Of a DNA stretch of 9,901 nt, positions 5,335 through 9,901 are shown one piece after another; the first letter of the stretch is position 1, and each line of letters starts with the position of its first letter. Below the pieces are notes generated by a model that saw only the letters and a list, made by a program, of their open reading frames with translations, was not told the DNA's origin and ran no database searches. This DNA comes from Candidatus Mediterraneibacter gallistercoris (GTDB lineage: Bacteria; Bacillota_A; Clostridia; Lachnospirales; Lachnospiraceae), in contig DWWI01000115.1 of NCBI GenBank assembly GCA_019119745.1, positions 1 to 9,901 on the forward strand, written 5' to 3'. The position numbers were made by a program, and so were the translations under genes.

Positions 5335-6202
5335 ATTCTTTCGGGGTCATGCCGTACTTTTTCTTGAATTCTCTGTAAAAGTACGACAGATTGGAAAAGC
5401 CACACGACATGGAAATATCGAGGACTGACTGGCCGCCCTGCGCCAAGCGCGAGGCGGCTTTTTCCAGCCTTAAGTTCTTAATATATTCCAGACAGGATAC
5501 GCCGATGTACTTTTTAAAAAAGCGCATAAAATGATACTCGCTGAAAAAGCACAGCCGTGCGAGCTGCGGGATCGTCAGATCTTCCGCGTAGTGCTCCCCG
5601 ATATATTCAAGGACCAGTTTAAGCTTGGATGTATGTTCATCTTCAAGCTGCGGACGTGTGTTTTCTGCCTGTCTGTAGGGCAGCAGGAGCGCTGTGGCAT
5701 AGAGAAGCAGCGCTTTGAGCATCATTTCGTAACCGGGGCGCATTTCACTGTATGCCCGCTCCATTTGCTGAAAGACCTCCAGAAGCTTAGGATAAGCCGG
5801 GTGGTCTTTTTTTATGATATAGGGAAGCATCAGCGTGTGCCGGCTGATCGGATGCAGATATTTTACAGCGCATATATCGGCTGAATCAGCGTTCAGATAA
5901 TCCATGTGGAAGACATAAGTCGTAGATGTCATTTCCGTGCCCGGTTCTATGTTGATTGAATGAAGTTCAGCGGGAGGGATGAACAGAATATCACCGGACT
6001 GCGCTTCATAATTCTCAAGATGAATATGGTATGTACAGGATCCTTCGGTGATCAGGGTCAGCTCGGCCTCTTCATGCCAGTGAGCGGTGACCGCTGGGTA
6101 GAGATCTGAAAGTTTTGTGATGTATCTTTTCAGCGGAAACATCTTTTCTCCGTGCTGGGCTTTCTCTTTTTGTTCCGGTGACAGATCAAAAGCAGATTTC
6201 AT
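5249..6202 (-). CDS. AraC-family regulator with N-terminal cupin domain
   Basis: Transcription factor of 317 residues. The N-terminal half is a cupin-like sensor: HWHEEAELTLITEG (41-54) is the usual metal/ligand barrel start, and QSGDILFIPPAELHSI (68-83) is the second cupin strand pair. The C-terminal half is the double helix-turn-helix AraC domain. Its first HTH (about 207-231) contains LTIPQLARLCFFSEYHFMRFFK. The second (about 256-280) runs into the signature CGFSNLSYFYREFKKKYGMTPKEFI (267-291). AGGAGGG seven bases upstream fixes the start at 6202. The gene is divergent from the GH13 glucosidase gene, so it most likely activates that gene in response to a sugar. Residues 290-317 lie opposite the end of mscL and are beyond the conserved domain. 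The effector is not identifiable from sequence. Confidence 0.93.
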   Translation of the reverse strand: MKSAFDLSPEQKEKAQHGEKMFPLKRYITKLSDLYPAVTAHWHEEAELTLITEGSCTYHIHLENYEAQSGDILFIPPAELHSINIEPGTEMTSTTYVFHMDYLNADSADICAVKYLHPISRHTLMLPYIIKKDHPAYPKLLEVFQQMERAYSEMRPGYEMMLKALLLYATALLLPYRQAENTRPQLEDEHTSKLKLVLEYIGEHYAEDLTIPQLARLCFFSEYHFMRFFKKYIGVSCLEYIKNLRLEKAASRLAQGGQSVLDISMSCGFSNLSYFYREFKKKYGMTPKEFIRKMPELPFLPEQKYSAGTGSPRAESR

Positions 6203-6250
6203 AAACCACCCTCCTAAAAAGCAGAATTGTGTTATTAAATCAAATGATTG

Positions 6251-6311
6251 TGCAAGAAATCTTTTTATCTTAAGCCTATAATAACAGCATCATACAAGAA
6301 ATACAAGAGAG
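6251..6311 (+). promoter_or_regulatory. Divergent-region promoter and candidate AraC operator repeats
   Basis: A perfect -10 box, TATAAT (6277-6282), lies 57 bases before the glucosidase start, but 17 bases upstream there is only AAGAAA (6254-6259), a poor -35. A ten-base motif occurs as TGCAAGAAAT (6251-6260), TACAAGAAAT (6293-6302) and, degenerate, TACAAGAGAG (6302-6311). The first two are 42 bases apart, close to four helical turns, and the last two are nine apart. One copy sits on the missing -35 and the others near or after the expected start site. This suits a regulator bound at two faces of the promoter. The imperfect palindrome AATCA-AA-TGATT (6238-6249) is nearby. The AraC assignment is inference. 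Confidence 0.5.
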
Positions 6312-6339
6312 CATCCGTTAAAGAGAGGAGTGGACTTCT

Positions 6340-8043
6340 ATGAAAAAGAAATGGTGGCATGATAAGGCGGCATATCAGATCTACCCGAAAAGTTTTCTCG
6401 ATACGAACGGCGACGGGATCGGAGATCTCAGGGGAATTATCTCAAAACTGGACTATCTCAAAGATCTGGGGATCGACATTATATGGCTGTCCCCGATCTA
6501 TCAGTCCCCCTTTGTAGACCAGGGATACGATATTTCCGACTATTATAAGATCGCGGAAGAGTTCGGAACGATGGAGGAGTTCGATGAGCTGCTCGCCGAG
6601 ACAAAGAAGCGCGGCATGTATGTCCTGATGGATCTGGTAGTGAACCACTGTTCCGACAAGCACGAGTGGTTTCAGAAAGCGCTGAAAGATCCGTATGGAA
6701 AGTATGCGGGATATTTTCATTTTGTAAAAGGAAAAGACGGCAGGGAGCCAAGCAATTACCGTTCTTATTTCGGCGGAAGCGCATGGGAGCCGGTGCCGGG
6801 AACCGATCTGTACTATCTCCATATGTTCGCAAAAGAGCAGCCGGATCTCAACTGGGAGAATCCGGAACTGAGGCAGGAGATCTATAAGATGATCAACTGG
6901 TGGCTGGACAAAGGGCTGGCAGGATTCCGTATCGACGCGATCATCAACATTAAGAAAGATCTGAGTTTCCCATCCTTTGAGCCGGACGGCCCGGACGGGC
7001 TTGCTTCCTGTGTGAAGATGGTGGAAGAAGTACAGGGCGTCGGAGACTATTTTGAAGATATAAAGAAGAATACATTTGAGAAATATGATGCGTTTACCGT
7101 GGCGGAAGTTTTCAATATGAAAGATGATGAGCTTGCAGAGTTCATTGGCGATGACGGACATTTCTCAACGATGTTTGACTTCAGCGCGCATATGCTCGCG
7201 CAGGGAGAAAACGGCTGGTACAACAGTCGTAAACCGTCATTTAAAGAGTGGCGTGATACCATTTTTGCTTCCCAGAAGAGGATGCTGGGAGTCGGATTCC
7301 CGGCAAATATTATTGAAAATCATGACGAACCGCGAGGCGCGAGCCGTTTCCTTCCGGAATATGCGCAGAATGAGACAGGCAAGAAAATGCTTGCTACTAC
7401 ATCCATGCTTCTGTACGGCATCCCCTTCATCTATCAGGGACAGGAAATCGGTATGACCAACTGCCGGAGAAATGATATCTCGGAATATGACGATATCAGC
7501 ACAAAAGACCAGTACCGGGAAGCTCTGGCAGCAGGATGCAGCAGAAATCAGGCATTGGAATGCTGTTATGAGAACAGCCGGGATAATGCAAGGACGCCGA
7601 TGCAGTGGAGCGCTGGAGAGGGAGCAGGGTTTACACATGGAACTCCCTGGCTTGCCCTCAATCCGAATTATACACAGATCAATGTGGAGGAACAGGCAGA
7701 ACGTCCGGATTCTGTACTCTCCTATTATAAAAAGCTCCTTGCGCTGAAGAAATCTCCGGAATATAAAGAGACATTTACATATGGAAGATTTGTTCCTGAT
7801 TATGAGGAGCAGGACGGTATCTTTGCTTATCACAGGATCTCCGGGAAAGACGATGCAAAAGCAGTTCAGGACATACTTATTGCAGCAAATTACGGGACTG
7901 AGCCATGTACATTGAAACTTGCCGGACAGTCAGGAAGAGTACTCCTGTCCAACACAGGAGAAGAGGAGGCCGGAACACGGGAAATCAGCGGGAAAGGAAC
8001 GATCACTCTCGGCAGCTGTGAAGCAGCCGTGATTCTGCTGTAA
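6340..8043 (+). CDS. GH13 alpha-glucosidase (oligo-1,6-glucosidase/maltase type)
   Basis: Cytoplasmic exo-acting alpha-glucosidase that releases glucose from the non-reducing end of short alpha-glucosides. The 567 residues match the oligo-1,6-glucosidase/trehalose-6-phosphate hydrolase branch, and there is no signal peptide. GH13 landmarks are AAYQIYPKSF (10-19), the calcium-type loop DTNGDGIGDL (21-30), DLVVNH (98-103), GFRIDAI (195-201) with nucleophile Asp199, VAEVF (254-258) with acid/base Glu256, and ENHDEPR (326-332) with stabiliser Asp329. The residue after the nucleophile is Ala200. Family studies link Val here to alpha-1,6 preference and Thr or Ala to alpha-1,4 or mixed preference, so isomaltase-only activity is not assured. 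It has its own promoter, divergent from the AraC-type gene, and an AGAGGAG site (6324-6330). No sugar transporter is adjacent. The exact substrate is unresolved. Confidence 0.93.
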   Translation: MKKKWWHDKAAYQIYPKSFLDTNGDGIGDLRGIISKLDYLKDLGIDIIWLSPIYQSPFVDQGYDISDYYKIAEEFGTMEEFDELLAETKKRGMYVLMDLVVNHCSDKHEWFQKALKDPYGKYAGYFHFVKGKDGREPSNYRSYFGGSAWEPVPGTDLYYLHMFAKEQPDLNWENPELRQEIYKMINWWLDKGLAGFRIDAIINIKKDLSFPSFEPDGPDGLASCVKMVEEVQGVGDYFEDIKKNTFEKYDAFTVAEVFNMKDDELAEFIGDDGHFSTMFDFSAHMLAQGENGWYNSRKPSFKEWRDTIFASQKRMLGVGFPANIIENHDEPRGASRFLPEYAQNETGKKMLATTSMLLYGIPFIYQGQEIGMTNCRRNDISEYDDISTKDQYREALAAGCSRNQALECCYENSRDNARTPMQWSAGEGAGFTHGTPWLALNPNYTQINVEEQAERPDSVLSYYKKLLALKKSPEYKETFTYGRFVPDYEEQDGIFAYHRISGKDDAKAVQDILIAANYGTEPCTLKLAGQSGRVLLSNTGEEEAGTREISGKGTITLGSCEAAVILL

Positions 8044-8051
8044 ATTATAAC

Positions 8052-8080
8052 TTGTTATTTTCCTGTATTTCTTATACAAT
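8052..8080 (+). promoter_or_regulatory. Candidate promoter upstream of nhaC-type gene
   Basis: TTGTTA (8052-8057, four of six matching TTGACA) is followed after exactly 17 bases by TACAAT (8075-8080, five of six matching TATAAT). Transcription would start near 8087 and would pass through the hairpin at 8110-8139 before reaching the antiporter start at 8178. The spacing and match make it a good sigma-A-type candidate, but it was called by eye. Confidence 0.55.
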
Positions 8081-8105
8081 AATAGACAAATGCGAGTGTC
8101 GAAAC

Positions 8106-8139
8106 AAAGGGAGCGGCTGCGTATGCGGCCGCTCCTTTT
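8106..8139 (+). terminator. Intrinsic terminator after glucosidase gene
   Basis: GGAGCGGC (8110-8117) pairs with GCCGCTCC (8128-8135). The stem continues as TGC with GCG (one T-G wobble) around a GTAT loop, and four T follow (8136-8139). AAAG at 8106-8109 can pair with those T, so it may also work on the reverse strand. It lies 66 bases after the glucosidase stop and 38 bases before the next start. The U-tract is short, so termination may be incomplete. Confidence 0.75.
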
Positions 8140-8177
8140 ACGGCGCTCCTGATTCAAGGAATGGAGAGTAAAAAGTT

Positions 8178-9698
8178 ATGGATGGTTCTATGTTTATCGG
8201 AACATGGTGGGCATTGATCCCGCCGCTTCTGGCGATCATACTCGCCTTTGTAACAAAAGAAGTATACAGTTCCCTATTTCTGGGTGTGGCTGTGGGAGCC
8301 ATGCTTTACAGTGGATTTCACCCGTGGGAGTCGTTTGTGAATTTCTTCGAGATTATGAAGAACAGCATGAATCTGAATATTCTGATCTTTGACGTTCTGC
8401 TCGGCATGATCATCGTGCTGATGGCAAAGACCGGAGGATCCGCTGCATACGGCAAATGGGCGGGAACGAAGATCAAATCGAAGAAGAGTGCGCTTCTGGC
8501 GACGACAGGTCTGGGGATCCTGATCTTTGTGGATGATTATTTTAACTGCCTTACAGTGGGATCGGTTATGCGTCCTGTGACAGACCGCTATAAAGTGTCC
8601 AGGGCAAAGCTGGCATATATCATTGATTCTACCGCTGCACCGGTGTGCATCATCGCACCCATCTCAAGCTGGGCGGCCGCAGTCAACTCCTATGTGCCGG
8701 AAGATGCGGGGATTACCGGGTTTCAGCTTTTCCTGCGCACGATTCCGTACAACCTGTATGCGATCCTCACGCTGTTCATGGTCATTTTCATCACCGTGAC
8801 GGCATTTGACTTCGGGTTGATGAAAAAGCACGAGGAAAATGCCGCGAAAGGGGATCTCTTTACAAGCGGTGCGGAGGAATTCGAGCAGATATCCGAAGAT
8901 GAGGTCAACCCGAACGGGAAGGTGATCGACCTTGTTCTTCCGGTTGCGGTCCTGATCATATCCGCAATCGGAGCCATGATTTATACGGGATATCTGGGCG
9001 GAGCCACAGATGTGATCACGGCATTTTCCGGATGCGACGCGGAGACAAGTCTGATTTTTGCGACAATGATCACAATCTTTTTTATGCTTATCCTTTACCT
9101 TCCGAGGAAAGTAGTTACATTCAAAGGCTTTATGGACAGTCTGGCAGAGGGGTTCAAGCTGATGGTGCCGGCGGTGACGATCCTGATCTTTGCATGGTCG
9201 CTGAAAGGAGTTGGAGATGCTCTCGGCCTTGCGGATTTCGTAGGGCATATTGTTGGAGATAATGCATCCGCCAGCATTTTCATTCCGGTAGTAATGTTCG
9301 CAGCAGCGGTATTTCTCTCATTTTCGACCGGAACATCATGGGGAACGTTTGCGATTCTTGTGCCTATCGCGACAGCTATGTTCTCCGGTGGCGCTGATCT
9401 GGACATGATGGTGATCTCTGTATCGGCAGTTCTTGCGGGGGCTGTGTGCGGTGATCATGTATCCCCGATCTCCGATACCACGGTTATGTCCTCGGCGGGA
9501 GCCCAGAGCAATCATATCAATCATGTATCCACGCAGATGCAGTATGCGGCGGTTGTCGCTGCGGTCTGCATTGTAGGATATCTGATCGCCGGAGTCGTAC
9601 ACGTCTGGTGGATCGTGCTCGGCGTAAGCCTGCTTCTTCTTATAGGAGTGCTCATGGTAATCCGGAAAGTGACAGAGGCAAAGCAGGGCGGCAGATAA
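8178..9698 (+). CDS. NhaC-family Na+/H+ antiporter
   Basis: Membrane transporter of 506 residues from the Na+/H+ antiporter NhaC group, which exchanges sodium for protons and in some members carries amino or organic acids. About eleven to thirteen hydrophobic segments are visible. Characteristic motifs lie in two related halves: ILIFVDDYFNCLTVGSVMRP (114-133) and DSTAAPVCIIAPISSW (150-165) in the first, FSTGTSWGTFAILVPIA (382-398) and CGDHVSPISDTTVMSSAGAQ (424-443) in the second. A charged cytoplasmic loop (about 214-248, rich in Glu and Lys) separates the halves. GGAG at 8163-8166 supports ATG 8178; ATG 8161 is out of frame. The gene stands alone between a terminator and a strong hairpin. 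The substrate cannot be told from sequence, so I give no gene symbol. Confidence 0.9.
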   Translation: MDGSMFIGTWWALIPPLLAIILAFVTKEVYSSLFLGVAVGAMLYSGFHPWESFVNFFEIMKNSMNLNILIFDVLLGMIIVLMAKTGGSAAYGKWAGTKIKSKKSALLATTGLGILIFVDDYFNCLTVGSVMRPVTDRYKVSRAKLAYIIDSTAAPVCIIAPISSWAAAVNSYVPEDAGITGFQLFLRTIPYNLYAILTLFMVIFITVTAFDFGLMKKHEENAAKGDLFTSGAEEFEQISEDEVNPNGKVIDLVLPVAVLIISAIGAMIYTGYLGGATDVITAFSGCDAETSLIFATMITIFFMLILYLPRKVVTFKGFMDSLAEGFKLMVPAVTILIFAWSLKGVGDALGLADFVGHIVGDNASASIFIPVVMFAAAVFLSFSTGTSWGTFAILVPIATAMFSGGADLDMMVISVSAVLAGAVCGDHVSPISDTTVMSSAGAQSNHINHVSTQMQYAAVVAAVCIVGYLIAGVVHVWWIVLGVSLLLLIGVLMVIRKVTEAKQGGR

Positions 9699-9718
9699 AT
9701 ATAGATAAAGTGTGAAAG

Positions 9719-9750
9719 CGGCCGGCAGACAGCAGATGTCTGTCCGGCCG
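9719..9750 (+). terminator. Strong hairpin after nhaC-type gene, no U-tract
   Basis: CGGCCGGC-AGACA (9719-9731) pairs with TGTCT-G-(T)-CCGGCCG (9737-9750), giving a 13-bp stem with one bulged T around a five-base loop. It begins 20 bases after the antiporter stop, where a terminator is expected. The next bases (TCAGCTGTAT) contain no U-run, so it is either a weak or factor-assisted terminator or a 3'-end stability structure. Confidence 0.5.
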
Positions 9751-9901
9751 TCAGCTGTATCAGGAGGGAGAAGATTGAAAATGAAAAGTAGAGGGTATCC
9801 ATTCCCTTAATTGCATGACAAACAAGCCATCTTTCGGTGGCTGCTTTAAAAATTGAATATTGAAAAGTTAAGGCTATGCAGTTGCTGACTTAATCTTATA
9901 A
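9751..9901. other. Terminal region with no recognisable gene
   Basis: AT-rich end of the window. A good ribosome-binding-like site, AGGAGGG (9762-9768), is followed by TTG 9775 and ATG 9781 in one frame, but that frame stops at 9808-9810 after nine codons from the ATG. A small hairpin, AGCCATC/GGTGGCT (9825-9831 with 9836-9842), has a TTTC loop and only TTT two bases later. TTAAG and CTTAA at about 9868-9893 form an inverted repeat. It could be an intergenic region, a decayed gene start or the edge of a mobile element; I cannot decide. Confidence 0.4.

Noticed and set aside
6203..6262. Reverse-strand promoter for the AraC-type gene
   Set aside because: AT-rich pieces such as TTTAAT exist, but no -35/-10 pair with acceptable spacing was convincing.
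6442..7161. 239-codon reverse-strand frame opposite the glucosidase gene
   Set aside because: It is antisense to conserved GH13 catalytic motifs, shows no recognisable family and has no good ribosome binding site.
8090..8152. 20-codon frame starting in the antiporter leader
   Set aside because: There is no Shine-Dalgarno upstream, the frame runs through the terminator hairpin, and the peptide is Arg-rich without a regulatory codon pattern.
8664..9248. 194-codon reverse-strand frame opposite the antiporter gene
   Set aside because: Its composition is that of an antisense shadow of membrane-protein codons, and no family is recognisable.

Overview
The window looks like the chromosome of a Gram-positive anaerobe of the class Clostridia, most likely a gut Lachnospiraceae. 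The grounds are strong AGGAGG-type ribosome binding sites, roughly balanced base composition, a TPP-riboswitch-led thiamin salvage operon, an MscL with a C-terminal zinc ribbon, and clostridial-type GH13 and NhaC proteins. This placement is inference; there is no rRNA or other taxonomic marker here.

Positions 1-4806 form one co-directional thiamin salvage operon. It opens with a TPP riboswitch (about 8-106) and an intrinsic terminator (121-153). A 240-base leader follows, holding two nearly identical 73-base hairpin repeats and a perfect GGAA-capped hairpin. Then come thiM, thiE, a HAD-family phosphatase gene, thiD and cytX. CytX would import hydroxymethylpyrimidine (HMP), ThiD would phosphorylate it to HMP-PP, ThiM would phosphorylate the thiazole alcohol, and ThiE would join the two into thiamin phosphate. 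No gene for making either half from scratch is in the window, so this is a salvage and coupling cassette. The HAD gene is well placed to be a thiamin phosphate phosphatase, but that is inferred from context.

Positions 4807-6202 hold mscL (forward) and an AraC-type regulator gene (reverse). They converge and overlap by 86 bases. The regulator is divergent from a GH13 alpha-glucosidase gene (6340-8043). The 137-base divergent region has a good -10 box, no good -35 box and a repeated TRCAAGAAAT motif, which fits AraC-dependent activation.

An intrinsic terminator (8110-8139) follows the glucosidase gene, but a good candidate promoter lies upstream of it, so the next gene may have an attenuated leader. 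That gene is an NhaC-family sodium/proton antiporter (8178-9698). The last 200 bases hold a long hairpin without a U-tract, a second small hairpin and no recognisable gene.

Everything here falls into known families. I see no phage, CRISPR, tRNA or complete mobile element. The most interesting signals are regulatory: the riboswitch leader with inserted repeats, the promoter-terminator-gene order before nhaC, the divergent operator, and the antisense gene-end overlap.
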